DNA of 45,088 nt from Methylacidiphilum caldifontis (GTDB taxonomy: Bacteria > Verrucomicrobiota > Verrucomicrobiia > Methylacidiphilales > CAMAQI01). The stretch spans positions 1 through 45,088 of the forward strand of contig CAMCSM010000011.1 in the NCBI GenBank assembly GCA_945877805.1, given 5' to 3'. This document shows, piece by piece, positions 8,597 to 17,054 of the stretch. The notes under the pieces are model-generated. The model saw nothing but the letters and a program-made list of their open reading frames with translations. It was not told the origin of the DNA and ran no database searches. Numbering within the stretch: the stretch's first letter is position 1; every line of letters starts with the position of its first letter. A program made the position numbers and the translations under genes.

Positions 8597-9574
8597 ATGA
8601 ACTCCTTAAACAATCTCCAATCGCTCATTGCAAACAGCAAAAAAATCGCCCTATTTTCGCACCTTCGACCAGACGGAGATGCCTATGGAACCAGCCTCGC
8701 CTTTGCCCTATCGCTTCGCGCCGCTGGAAAAGAGGTCGCCGTCTATAATGAAGACGGCCTCTCTTCTCTCTACTCTTTTCTTCCTCAATCGCATTTGATC
8801 ACCCCCCCTCCCCAGACTCCCCCTCTTGAAACCACCTTCATCGCCGTCGATACCGCAACTCAAGATCGACTTGGCTCCACTTTTCTTTCTTGGAAAATTC
8901 AGCCCGATTTAAATCTCGATCACCATATCAGTAATACTCTCTACGGAAAAATAAATTGGATCGATTCCGAGTCCCCTGCCAGCGCGCAAACCCTCTTCGA
9001 GCTCCTCCAACAACTCCAGCTTCCTATCACCGCAGAAGTCGCTCAATGTCTCTATGTCGGAATAATCACCGATACCGGCAGCTTTCGTTATCGACAAACA
9101 ACTGCCAAAACACTCGAAATCGCCGCCGCCTTAATTAGAGCCGGAGCAAACCCCTCTGAGCTCTCTCAATCCTGCTACCAAAACTACTCCGCCTCTCGAC
9201 TTCTCCTCCAAAAAGAGGCCCTCAATACAGTAAAGTTCGATCACCATAATCAAATCGCTTACTTTTGCCTTACCCCAGAGATGTTTCAAATCAGTGGCGC
9301 CTCCTCTGAAGAAACCGAGGGCCTCGTAGAATCTCTCCAAGCGGTACGTACCGTAGAAGTCGCTTTCGTGATCGAAAAAGTGGACGAAACAACCACGCGA
9401 GCGAGCCTTCGCTCCCGAGGGAAAATCGATGTTCAAAAAATCGCCTCTGAATTGGGCGGAGGAGGTCACACCCTTGCCGCAGGAATACGCAGTAAACTCC
9501 CCCTCCCCCTTCTCAAAGAAAAACTCTTGGAAAAAATCATTTTTTCCCTTCAATCCGCATCCGGTTCAAAATAA
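8597..9574 (+). CDS. nrnA: DHH/DHHA1 bifunctional oligoribonuclease/pAp phosphatase NrnA
   Basis: Degrades very short RNA oligomers and dephosphorylates pAp to AMP in the cytoplasm. The 325-residue length fits NrnA. Motif SHLRPDGDAYGTSLAFAL near residues 20-38 gives the first metal-binding aspartates; AVDTATQDR, LDHHIS (the DHH motif) and ITDTGSFRY follow, and the DHHA1 domain ends in GGGGHTLAAGI. All core metal-binding motifs are present. The gene heads a plus-strand run with truB (12 bp later) and ribF, matching the common rbfA-nrnA-truB-ribF order without rbfA. No Shine-Dalgarno sequence is visible. Its sense strand is markedly C-rich. Confidence 0.9.
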   Translation: MNSLNNLQSLIANSKKIALFSHLRPDGDAYGTSLAFALSLRAAGKEVAVYNEDGLSSLYSFLPQSHLITPPPQTPPLETTFIAVDTATQDRLGSTFLSWKIQPDLNLDHHISNTLYGKINWIDSESPASAQTLFELLQQLQLPITAEVAQCLYVGIITDTGSFRYRQTTAKTLEIAAALIRAGANPSELSQSCYQNYSASRLLLQKEALNTVKFDHHNQIAYFCLTPEMFQISGASSEETEGLVESLQAVRTVEVAFVIEKVDETTTRASLRSRGKIDVQKIASELGGGGHTLAAGIRSKLPLPLLKEKLLEKIIFSLQSASGSK

Positions 9575-9586
9575 AGGGTCTCTTAT

Positions 9587-10300
9587 ATGGAAATAGATGG
9601 CGTGCTTCTCATCGACAAACCTCAGGGTAAAACTTCACACGATCTCGTCGATTTTGTGCGTCGTAAATTCAACTTCAAAAAAGTAGGCCACTGCGGCACT
9701 CTTGATCCCATGGCCACAGGCCTGCTCATTCTTGTCCTCGGAAAAGCCACGAAAATCCAAGATCTCCTCATGAACGAAGAGAAGGTCTACTCAGGCACGA
9801 TGAAACTGGGACAAAACACCGACTCCCAAGATGCCGATGGACAAATCACGGAAGAACATCCCGTCCCTCCTCTCACGCAAGAGGGATTTGTAAAAATCAT
9901 GCAAGAGTTCTCAGGAGACTTCTATCAAACTCCTCCGATGTATTCTGCGGTAAAAATAGATGGAGTCCCTCTTTATAAACTCGCTCGAGCAGGCAAAGAA
10001 ATTCCTCGCGAACCCCGTTTGGTTCATATTTTTCACCATAAAATCACCCAGTGGAATCTTCCTCATATCTCCTTTGAAATTGTCTGTAGCAAGGGATTTT
10101 ATGTTCGCACCTATTGCTACGATATCGGTCAAAAAATCGGTTGCGGAGCCCATCTCACTCAACTCGCACGATTAAAGTCGGGGAACTTCGCCTTAAATCG
10201 CGCCCTCACTTGGGATAACCTCCAAGCGCTCCGAACCGTCGATGACCTCCGAAGTAGTATCCTCTCCCTTCCCGAGGTCTCGCAAATGCGTCGGCAATGA
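9587..10300 (+). CDS. truB: tRNA pseudouridine-55 synthase TruB
   Basis: Converts U55 in the T-loop of nearly all tRNAs to pseudouridine. The N-terminal motif GVLLIDKPQGKTSHDLV is followed by KKVGHCGTLDPMATGLL, where Asp40 is the catalytic nucleophile. FYQTPPMYSAVKIDGVPLYKLAR and SKGFYVRTYCYDIG are further TruB motifs. At 237 residues it is shorter than E. coli TruB (314) and ends after the catalytic core, so the C-terminal PUA-like domain is absent or minimal. The last four bases overlap ribF (ATGA), suggesting coupled translation. Confidence 0.94.
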   Translation: MEIDGVLLIDKPQGKTSHDLVDFVRRKFNFKKVGHCGTLDPMATGLLILVLGKATKIQDLLMNEEKVYSGTMKLGQNTDSQDADGQITEEHPVPPLTQEGFVKIMQEFSGDFYQTPPMYSAVKIDGVPLYKLARAGKEIPREPRLVHIFHHKITQWNLPHISFEIVCSKGFYVRTYCYDIGQKIGCGAHLTQLARLKSGNFALNRALTWDNLQALRTVDDLRSSILSLPEVSQMRRQ

Positions 10301-11208
10301 TCCCTCTCCTCAAAAGCTCCTCTCTCGCCATCAAACATGTCGGTATCGGCGTTTTTGATGGAGTCCATCGTGGACATCAAGAGATTATCTCCACGGTCCT
10401 TCAACAGTCTCACTCTCCCCAAGAAACCGCGATCCTGACCTTTCATCCTCACCCGCTCGAGATCATCGCTCCCGATAAAGCCCCGCTTCGATTAACCTCC
10501 CCCGATCGCATGGAGTATTGGATCCAGCACTACGGAATCCCCCATCTCATCGCCATCTCCTTCGACGAAAAACTCCGCCATTTCAGCCCCCACGAATTCA
10601 TTCTCTGGCTCAAACGCCATCTTCCCAATCTTCAAAGTCTGACCGTCGGATTTAATTGGCGATTCGGATTCAACGGCCTTGGCAGTACCCTGACTCTCGT
10701 CGATCTCGGAAGCCAACTCAACTTCGCCACTCATATCGTCCCCCCCCTCACCATCGAGAATGAACCGGCAAGCAGCACCCGTATCCGAGAAGCGGTCCTC
10801 CAAAAAAACTTTTTACTTGCCGATCAGCTCCTTGGACACCCCTTCGAAGTCAGTGGAACTGTCGTTCACGGAGATGGCAAAGGAAGCTCTCTTGGATTTC
10901 CCACCGCCAACTTAACCCCCCATCGCCAACTCCTTCCTCCCTTTGGCACTTATGCCTGCCTCGCCACTGTCGAGGGAGCCTCCTATCGCTCGGTTCTTAA
11001 CTACGGACTTCGTCCCACTTTCCAAAAAAAATCCCCTCAACTCGAAGTCCATCTCATCGGATTCACCGGTGATATCTACGACAAAGAAATCCTCTTAAAT
11101 CAATGGCATTGGCTCCGAGAAGAAAAAAAATTCACCGATCTCCCCTCGCTCCAATCTCAAATCTCAACCGACATTCAATCGGCTCTTCAAATCCCCTTTT
11201 TCCCATAA
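10297..11208 (+). CDS. ribF: Bifunctional riboflavin kinase/FAD synthetase
   Basis: Phosphorylates riboflavin to FMN and adenylylates FMN to FAD. The N-terminal FAD synthetase nucleotidyltransferase domain has GIGVFDGVHRGHQ (about 16-28) and FNWRFGFNG; a short TRIR motif lies near residue 165. The C-terminal flavokinase domain starts near 180 with GTVVHGDGKGSSLGFPTANL and continues with YDKEILLNQWHWLREEKKF. The length of 303 residues is normal. It begins inside the end of truB and is followed by a short hairpin, so it probably ends this transcription unit. Confidence 0.94.
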   Translation: MIPLLKSSSLAIKHVGIGVFDGVHRGHQEIISTVLQQSHSPQETAILTFHPHPLEIIAPDKAPLRLTSPDRMEYWIQHYGIPHLIAISFDEKLRHFSPHEFILWLKRHLPNLQSLTVGFNWRFGFNGLGSTLTLVDLGSQLNFATHIVPPLTIENEPASSTRIREAVLQKNFLLADQLLGHPFEVSGTVVHGDGKGSSLGFPTANLTPHRQLLPPFGTYACLATVEGASYRSVLNYGLRPTFQKKSPQLEVHLIGFTGDIYDKEILLNQWHWLREEKKFTDLPSLQSQISTDIQSALQIPFFP

Positions 11209-11209
11209 A

Positions 11210-11224
11210 TCGGTCAAAGACCGA
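11210..11224 (+). terminator. Short hairpin after ribF
   Basis: TCGGTC-AAA-GACCGA immediately follows the ribF stop. A T5 run lies about 9 bases further on rather than directly after the stem, so it is a weak terminator candidate. A 14-nt part (GTCAAAGACCGAAA, 11213-11226) recurs at 42873-42886 before another gene. Confidence 0.3.
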
Positions 11225-11328
11225 AAATAAGAATTTTTCATGCCTTCATGCTTTCCTGAGAATCCCTTCTTTTTTTGTGATTACTTTTTGATTGTCGAAT
11301 CATCCATTCTTGATTATTCCATCTCTGC

Positions 11329-13170
11329 ATGAGCACTCCCGAAAAACATACGTTCCAAGCAGAAATCCAACAACTCCTCGAAATCGTCATTCACTCTCTC
11401 TATACAGACAAAGAGATTTTTGTTCGTGAGCTCGTCTCCAACGCCGCCGATGCCATGGAAAAGCTTCGCTTCATTCAATCATCCGGCGAAAAAATCCAAG
11501 ACGAATCGCTCCCCCTCAAAATCTCCCTCACGACGGACGATCAAGCCCACACGGTCACTTTCTCTGATACCGGCCTCGGAATGACCAAAGAGGAACTGGT
11601 TCAAAATCTCGGCACCATCGCCCGCTCTGGCTCCAAAGCCTTCCTTCAACAAATGGTCCAACAAAAAGAAAAAAGCCTCGAACTCATTGGTCAATTCGGC
11701 GTCGGATTTTACTCGACCTTCATGGCAGCTGAAAAAGTCGTCGTCTCCACCCGCTCTTGGAAAACAGGAGAACAAGGATGGATCTGGACCTCCACAGGAA
11801 CGGGCTCCTTTGAAATCGAGCCGGCAGAAGGACTCGAGCGAGGAACGAAAATCGTCGCCCACTTAAAGGCCGATGATCACGACTTCTCCAACGCCCATCG
11901 CATCGAAACAATCCTCAAACGCTACTCCTCCTTTGTCTCCTTCCCTCTCGAACTTAATGGCAAAGCAGTCAATACCGTCCAAGCAATCTGGACCCGTAGC
12001 AAATCGGAGGTCAAAGAGGAGGAATATCAGGAATTCTATCAATTCATCTCCCATGAATCCGATACCCCTCACTATCGACTTCACTTTTCCGCCGATGCCC
12101 CTCTTAACATCAACTCACTGCTTTTCGTTCCCAAATCAAATATCGAAAAACTCGGATTCACCCGCCTCGAATCCGGAGTTCATCTCTACTGTAAAAAGGT
12201 TCTCATCCAATCCGAAGCAAAAGGGCTTTTTCCGGAATGGCTCCGCTTCCTCAAAGGAGTCGTCGATAGCGAAGATCTTCCTCTCAATATCTCCCGTGAA
12301 ACGATGCAAGACAGTGCCTTGATGCAAAAACTCAACAAGGTCCTCACCGGTCGAATCCTCAAAATGCTCGATGAAGAATCAAAATCCAATCCCGAGCAAT
12401 ATGCCCACTTCTACCAAGAATTCGGCGGCTGTCTCAAAGAGGGAACGGCCAATGACTTCCTCCACCGAGAGCCCCTCTCGAAACTCCTCCGCTTTGAATC
12501 TTCACTCACCGAAAAAGGAAAAACGATCGGCCTTACCGACTACGCGGCTCGGATGCCGGAATCACAAAAAGAGATCTACTATCTCTCCGCCCCAAACCGT
12601 GAAAGTGCCGAAAACAGCCCTTACTACGAGGTCTTTAAAGCTAAAAATATCGAGGTTCTTTTCCTTTTTGATCCCCGCGATGAATTCGTCATGGAAAACC
12701 TCCGCCAATTCGACAGTAAATCGATCAAATCCTGTGAAAAAAGCGATCTCTCGCTCGACTCCCAAGCCTCGGGACTTACCGACGAACAAGCCCTCTCGCT
12801 GACGGATTGGATGAAAACCTTTCTCTCCACCGAAATCTCGAATATTCAATCCTCACGCCGACTGATTAACAGCCCCGCAGTGGTCGTTGATGAAGATCCC
12901 TACACCAGCACCTCCATGCGTCGGATGATGAAAGCGATGCAACGGGATAACCCGACGGCAATGCCCACGGAAAAATACCGTCTGGAAATCAACCCCAGCC
13001 ATCCGCTCATCCAAAAGCTCTCTCAACAAAAAGAACTGCAACCGGAAATTGCTGAAAAAGTAGCCCGCCAACTGCTCGATACAGCGAAGATCACGGCCGG
13101 AATGAGTGAAGACCCCCGCATCCTCATCCAACGCATGCACGAGCTCATGGAAGTCGCTCTCTCAAAATAA
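11329..13170 (+). CDS. htpG: Molecular chaperone HtpG (Hsp90)
   Basis: ATP-dependent cytosolic chaperone dimer. The N-terminal GHKL ATPase domain carries IVIHSLYTDKEIFVRELVSNAADAMEKLR, FSDTGLGMTKEEL, and IGQFGVGFYSTFMAAEKV. The middle domain includes RGTKIVAHL, VDSEDLPLNISRETMQ and the C-terminal dimerisation region ends near AGMSEDPRILIQRMHELM. The 613 residues match bacterial HtpG. No CIRCE element is visible in the 120-bp upstream gap, so control by HrcA is not supported by the sequence. The ATG at 11329 is preceded by pyrimidine-rich sequence without a Shine-Dalgarno motif. Confidence 0.97.
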   Translation: MSTPEKHTFQAEIQQLLEIVIHSLYTDKEIFVRELVSNAADAMEKLRFIQSSGEKIQDESLPLKISLTTDDQAHTVTFSDTGLGMTKEELVQNLGTIARSGSKAFLQQMVQQKEKSLELIGQFGVGFYSTFMAAEKVVVSTRSWKTGEQGWIWTSTGTGSFEIEPAEGLERGTKIVAHLKADDHDFSNAHRIETILKRYSSFVSFPLELNGKAVNTVQAIWTRSKSEVKEEEYQEFYQFISHESDTPHYRLHFSADAPLNINSLLFVPKSNIEKLGFTRLESGVHLYCKKVLIQSEAKGLFPEWLRFLKGVVDSEDLPLNISRETMQDSALMQKLNKVLTGRILKMLDEESKSNPEQYAHFYQEFGGCLKEGTANDFLHREPLSKLLRFESSLTEKGKTIGLTDYAARMPESQKEIYYLSAPNRESAENSPYYEVFKAKNIEVLFLFDPRDEFVMENLRQFDSKSIKSCEKSDLSLDSQASGLTDEQALSLTDWMKTFLSTEISNIQSSRRLINSPAVVVDEDPYTSTSMRRMMKAMQRDNPTAMPTEKYRLEINPSHPLIQKLSQQKELQPEIAEKVARQLLDTAKITAGMSEDPRILIQRMHELMEVALSK

Positions 13171-13189
13171 TTAAAAATAGGCGGATCGC

Positions 13190-13212
13190 TTTTGAGAGTT
13201 GCCAACTCAAAA
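13190..13212 (+). terminator. Imperfect hairpin between htpG and the bactofilin gene
   Basis: TTTTG-AGTT pairs with AACT-CAAAA around a GCC loop, with a 2-nt bulge. No U-run follows directly, so termination is uncertain; it could also slow or structure the bactofilin leader. Confidence 0.3.
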
Positions 13213-13232
13213 TCTTCTGTCACCTTTTCCCT

Positions 13233-13574
13233 ATGAAAGAAGAGACTATCACAACAATCGGGAAAACGATCAGAATCCAAGGCCAAATCTCTGGCGACGA
13301 AAGCCTCGTGATCGATGGCGCTGTCGACGGTGAAATTACGATCCAAAAAGATCTTCAAATCAATCCAACCGGTAACCTCCGTGCAAAAATCAATGCCCGT
13401 AGCGTCACCGTCGCAGGAACGATCACGGGATCGGTCAATGCCTTGGAAAAAGTTGAAATTCTCGCCGGTGGAGTCGTCATCGGTGATATCATCTCCCCTC
13501 GCTTCCTTGTCCGTGATGGCGGAACCCTCAACGGTAAGATCGAAATGCCGATTCCTGATAAACTCTCCGAATAG
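13233..13574 (+). CDS. Bactofilin
   Basis: Small cytoskeletal protein of 113 residues that polymerises into membrane-associated filaments and helps localise cell-wall enzymes or shape determinants. The protein is one right-handed beta-helix: regular hydrophobic repeats run from GKTIRIQGQISGDESLVIDG through GEITIQKDLQINPTG, SVTVAGTITGSVNA and VEILAGGVVIGDI to VRDGGTLNGKI, the typical bactofilin (DUF583) pattern. A short N-terminal tail and a C-terminal proline-containing tail flank the core. The following polysaccharide deacetylase fits an envelope context, although a terminator separates the two genes. Confidence 0.9.
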   Translation: MKEETITTIGKTIRIQGQISGDESLVIDGAVDGEITIQKDLQINPTGNLRAKINARSVTVAGTITGSVNALEKVEILAGGVVIGDIISPRFLVRDGGTLNGKIEMPIPDKLSE

Positions 13575-13593
13575 TTCAATATCAATATTACCT

Positions 13594-13643
13594 CCCCAAT
13601 TTTACTAACCTGTTAATTCCTGTTTGTAGAATTGGGGGTTTTT
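13594..13643 (+). terminator. Intrinsic terminator after the bactofilin gene
   Basis: CCCCAATT (13594-13601) pairs with AATTGGGG (13630-13637) across a 28-nt loop, followed by G and TTTTT (13639-13643). The stem and U-run are typical of an intrinsic terminator; the loop is longer than usual. Confidence 0.55.
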
Positions 13644-13662
13644 ATGATCTCCTGATTCTTCC

Positions 13663-14394
13663 ATGAAACGTAGTGACTTCTTAAAACTTTTGACGGCCTC
13701 CACCGCCTCACTCTTCATCCCCCAACTCTCGGGGGAGGAGGTCGACCCCTTTTCTCCTCCGAAAGTCATTCAATACGAAACGAATCGAGCCTTTACCACC
13801 GCAGGCCCCGGTTTTGGTCGTCGCTTAAGCATCACCTTTGATGATGGCCCCAATCCCTCCACAACAAACATGGTTCTCGAGGAACTCAAAAAACGCGATA
13901 TTAAAGCCACCTTTTTCCTCGTCGGAAAAAATGTCGATGCCTTCCCCGACTCCGTAAAAAAAATCCGTGATGAAGGCCATGAACTCGCCAACCACAGCTA
14001 CACTCATCCTCCCCTCAAAAATATGGCGGAGGAAAAGGTCCGGGCCGAAATCGCCCGCTGCCAAGAATCGATCGAAAAAGCCAGTGGCATTAAACCGGTC
14101 TGGTTTCGCCCCCCTTACGGCTCCTTCTCCCAAAAACAACAACAGATCTCCTCTGATTTTCACCTCAGTGTTGCCCTCTGGTCCCTCGATCCTTTCGATT
14201 GGAAAAGACCCGGCTCCTCCGTCGTTGCTCAACGGGTCCTCGCTCAATCCAATCCCGGAAGTGTCATCCTTCTCCACGATATCCACAAACAAACCGCCGA
14301 AGCCGTTCCAGCAATTCTCGACGGCCTCCTCGAAAGAGATTACACCTTTGCCACGATGTCCGAATTCCTCGGCGACCCCCTCCTCCCGCTCTAG
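13663..14394 (+). CDS. Exported polysaccharide deacetylase (NodB/CE4 family)
   Basis: Metal-dependent deacetylase acting on N-acetylated glycans such as peptidoglycan or surface polysaccharide. CE4 motifs in order: TFDDGP at 58-63 with the catalytic base Asp60 and metal ligand Asp61; HSYTHP at 111-116 giving two histidine ligands; RPPYG at 149-153; and LLHDIH near 207-212 with the catalytic histidine. All key residues are present. The N-terminus MKRSDFLKLLTASTASLF resembles a signal peptide and weakly a Tat signal, but the twin arginine is incomplete. The substrate cannot be read from the sequence. The next gene starts 6 bp after its stop. Confidence 0.88.
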   Translation: MKRSDFLKLLTASTASLFIPQLSGEEVDPFSPPKVIQYETNRAFTTAGPGFGRRLSITFDDGPNPSTTNMVLEELKKRDIKATFFLVGKNVDAFPDSVKKIRDEGHELANHSYTHPPLKNMAEEKVRAEIARCQESIEKASGIKPVWFRPPYGSFSQKQQQISSDFHLSVALWSLDPFDWKRPGSSVVAQRVLAQSNPGSVILLHDIHKQTAEAVPAILDGLLERDYTFATMSEFLGDPLLPL

Positions 14395-14400
14395 TTTATT

Positions 14401-14814
14401 TTGAATACCTCAATCCCCACCCCTTCCCCCGACTCCATTTCCTACGAATGCCAACGCTGTGGAAATTGCTGTCGTTGGCCTGGAGTGATTAAACTCAAAG
14501 AAAATGAAATCGAACCGATCGCCGATTTCCTAAAAATTGATCCCCTCGACTTCATTCAAGACTACTGCGAAATCCTCCCCGACCGTGGTGGCTTGGGAAT
14601 TATCTCCCGACCGACCCACGAATGTATTTTCCTCGAAGGTAAAAATAGCTGTAAAATTAACTCCGTCAAACCGGCGCAATGCAGTGGCTTTCCCAACCTT
14701 TGGAAATTCCCTGGCTGGCGCGATCTCTGCGAAGCGATTCCGATCCCCTCCGAATCCCTTTCTCCAGAGCTCGCTGCCCTCCTTCAAAAAACAGCACATC
14801 GATCTCAGCAATAA
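14401..14814 (+). CDS. YkgJ-type cysteine cluster protein
   Basis: Small protein of the zinc/iron-chelating YkgJ-like family, whose biochemical role is unclear. The diagnostic CxxCxxCC is at residues 17-24 (CQRCGNCC), followed by conserved cysteines at about 75 (HECIFL), 84 (SCKI) and 94 (PAQC), the pattern CxxCxxCC...C...C...C of the family. The frame begins with TTG at 14401, 6 bp after the deacetylase stop; no ATG precedes the cysteine cluster, so this or another non-ATG codon must be the start. No signal peptide or membrane helix. Confidence 0.82.
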   Translation: MNTSIPTPSPDSISYECQRCGNCCRWPGVIKLKENEIEPIADFLKIDPLDFIQDYCEILPDRGGLGIISRPTHECIFLEGKNSCKINSVKPAQCSGFPNLWKFPGWRDLCEAIPIPSESLSPELAALLQKTAHRSQQ

Positions 14815-14853
14815 CTTGCCTCTTTCCATTCTATCAGTACCCTGCGCCCTCCT

Positions 14854-16806
14854 ATGCTCACGCTCTCTAAAGTCAGTAAAGCCTATGCCCATAAAACTCT
14901 CTTCGAGGAGATCTCCCTCCAAGTGAATACCGGGGATCGCATGGCTCTTGTCGGAGCCAATGGAGCCGGCAAATCAACCCTCTTTTCGATCATTCTTAAA
15001 ACCCTCCCTCCCGATGAAGGAAGCGTTAATCTCGATCGCTATACCACTCTCGGTTACCTCCCCCAAGAAACCACCGTCATCGGAGATGAAACCGTCCTCG
15101 AACTCGCGACCAATATCTCCCCCGAACATGAACGCCTTCGCAGCATCCTCTCCGAGGGGGATCGCACCGGCGCCACCGACACTGAGGAATATCACGAGGC
15201 CCAAGGAAAATTCGCAGAACTCGGTGCCTACCAACTCGAACCAAAAGCCAAACGAATCCTCAAAGGCCTCGCATTTCGTGAAACTGATTTCGACCGCAAA
15301 GCGAAAACAATGAGCGGAGGCTGGGTCATGCGCGCCCACCTTGCCCGACTCCTCGTCATGGAGCCCGATCTGCTCATGCTCGATGAGCCGACCAATCACC
15401 TCGATCTCGAATCCCTCCAATGGTTCGAAACCTATCTTCAGTCCTATCCCGGAGCGATTCTCATGATCTCCCACGATCGCTCCTTCCTCAATGCCCTCGT
15501 TGATCAAATTCTCGAACTGCGCAATCAAACGCTTCATATCTACCGAGGGAACTACGACGACTACGTTCTCGAGCGCGCCGAACGTGAAGCCCGCCAACTT
15601 TCCGCCTTTCAGAACCAACAAAAAGAGATTCAACGACTCCAAGAGTTCGCCGATCGTTTCCGTGCCAAAGCCAGTAAAGCCTCGCAAGCCCAAAGTAAGC
15701 TCAAACAGATCGATCGAATGGAGAAGCTCGAAGCCCCTGAAACCACGGATAAAAAAATCAATATCCGCTTTCCTCAGCCGCCACGCAGCGGACAACGGGT
15801 CATTGCCCTTGAGGAGGTTCACCACGCCTACGGCGACCTTTCGGTCTACCAAGGGATCAATTTTGAAGCCGAACGAGGCAACCGTACCGTTCTGGTCGGC
15901 CCCAACGGCGCCGGAAAATCAACTCTCCTCAAACTTCTCGGAGGAGCCCTTGAAATCCAACAAGGAAAACGAATCCTCGGACACAACGCCCTCGTCGGCT
16001 ACTTCTCCCAAAATCGTGTCGAGATGCTCAATCCCAATCGTACCGTCCTCCAAGAGGTCATGAGCATCTCCAAACCGGTCCCTGAAGTCGCCGCCCGTAC
16101 CGTCCTCGGCTCCTTCCTCTTTTCCGGAGATGATGCCTACAAAAAAACCGCCGTTCTCTCGGGAGGAGAAAAATCTCGACTCTCCCTCGTCAAACTCCTC
16201 CTCGATCCTCCGAATCTGCTCCTGATGGATGAGCCAACGACCCATTTAGATATGGCGAGTATCGATGCCCTCATCCAAGCACTCAAACAATATGAAGGAA
16301 CGATCGTTTTTATTAGTCACGATGTCTACTTCATCCGAGCCCTCGCCCAAAACGTCCTCCACATCAGTGGCGGAAAACTCACCGCCTATTCCGGGGACTA
16401 CGATTACTACTTAGAAAAATCAAACGCCGTCTCTGCCAAACATGCCCTCGTCGCAGGAGACAAACTGACCGATAGCCGACCTCAAGAAACGATCGTCGAA
16501 AAAGTAAAAGCCCCTTCCACCTTCAAAACCAAAGAGCAAAAACGCAAAGAGGCCGAGGAACGCCAAGCCCGATCAACTGCTAAAAAGAGCGCAAAAACCG
16601 ATCTCATCCAAGTAGAAGCCGATATCGCCGATTTAGAACGCCGCAAAAAAGCGGTTTGTGCCCAACTCGAATCCCACGAGACCTACAAACAAGGAGGTCA
16701 AGCGGTTGACCTTAATCGAGAGCTCACAAATTTAGAATCAGAACTCGAAGAAAAGAATCGCCGCTGGGAATTCATCTCAGAACTGATCGCAGAGGCGTCA
16801 ACCTAA
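14854..16806 (+). CDS. ABC-F family ATP-binding protein
   Basis: Soluble tandem-ATPase of 650 residues, lacking membrane segments; ABC-F proteins act on the ribosome in translation or in protection from stalling. First domain: Walker A GANGAGKST (34-42), signature MSGGW, Walker B LLMLDEPTNHLDL. Linker: charged helix (QNQQKEIQRLQEFADRF, then RAKASKASQAQSK), the P-site tRNA interaction motif of the family. Second domain: GPNGAGKST, LSGGEKSR, LLLMDEPTTHLDM. A C-terminal coiled coil (about 560-650) is present. This matches the YdiF/Uup-like branch; the exact subfamily is not decided. Last gene of the plus-strand run, followed by a long inverted repeat. Confidence 0.92.
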   Translation: MLTLSKVSKAYAHKTLFEEISLQVNTGDRMALVGANGAGKSTLFSIILKTLPPDEGSVNLDRYTTLGYLPQETTVIGDETVLELATNISPEHERLRSILSEGDRTGATDTEEYHEAQGKFAELGAYQLEPKAKRILKGLAFRETDFDRKAKTMSGGWVMRAHLARLLVMEPDLLMLDEPTNHLDLESLQWFETYLQSYPGAILMISHDRSFLNALVDQILELRNQTLHIYRGNYDDYVLERAEREARQLSAFQNQQKEIQRLQEFADRFRAKASKASQAQSKLKQIDRMEKLEAPETTDKKINIRFPQPPRSGQRVIALEEVHHAYGDLSVYQGINFEAERGNRTVLVGPNGAGKSTLLKLLGGALEIQQGKRILGHNALVGYFSQNRVEMLNPNRTVLQEVMSISKPVPEVAARTVLGSFLFSGDDAYKKTAVLSGGEKSRLSLVKLLLDPPNLLLMDEPTTHLDMASIDALIQALKQYEGTIVFISHDVYFIRALAQNVLHISGGKLTAYSGDYDYYLEKSNAVSAKHALVAGDKLTDSRPQETIVEKVKAPSTFKTKEQKRKEAEERQARSTAKKSAKTDLIQVEADIADLERRKKAVCAQLESHETYKQGGQAVDLNRELTNLESELEEKNRRWEFISELIAEAST

Positions 16807-16821
16807 GACAAAAAAAGACAG

Positions 16822-16958
16822 TTTTTTCACCGCGGAGTAAACGGAGGACAACGGAGGAAATACTGGTTTTTATAAGGAACGAGAAATTGGAATTAGTTTT
16901 ATTTTGAAAAAAGAACCAAGTTTTCCTCCGTTACCCTCTGTTTACTCTGTGGTAAAAA
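16822..16958. repeat. Long imperfect inverted repeat (ACCACAGAG type)
   Basis: The left arm (16822-16860) runs from TTTTTTCACCGCGGAGTAAA to ACGGAGGAAA. The right arm (16921-16958) is its imperfect complement, reading TTTTTACCACAGAGTAAAC on the other strand; the arms match at about 80 percent around a 60-nt loop. It lies between convergent genes and could form a large hairpin acting as a bidirectional terminator. The decamer CTTAAGTTGA follows at 16977. The remaining sequence of the 248-bp gap shows no gene. Confidence 0.7.
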
Positions 16959-17054
16959 TTGTATTTGGTTGATGTCCTTAAGTTGACGCTCATGCGTACG
17001 TGCAGGATCGCTTCCACTATATTTCTAACACAAGAAATGAGAGAACTAAGTTCC

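Noticed and set aside
11209-11328. CIRCE operator before htpG
   Set aside because: The TTAGCACTC-N9-GAGTGCTAA dyad is absent.
12371-12802. Plus-strand frame of 143 codons within htpG
   Set aside because: Out of frame in a conserved htpG; composition is Ser/Lys/Asn-rich as expected from frame shift of C-rich codons.
14974-15852. Long open frame (about 290 codons) antisense to the ABC-F gene
   Set aside because: The sense frame encodes a complete ABC-F protein with all motifs; the antisense frame is a by-product of its codon bias and shows no known motif.
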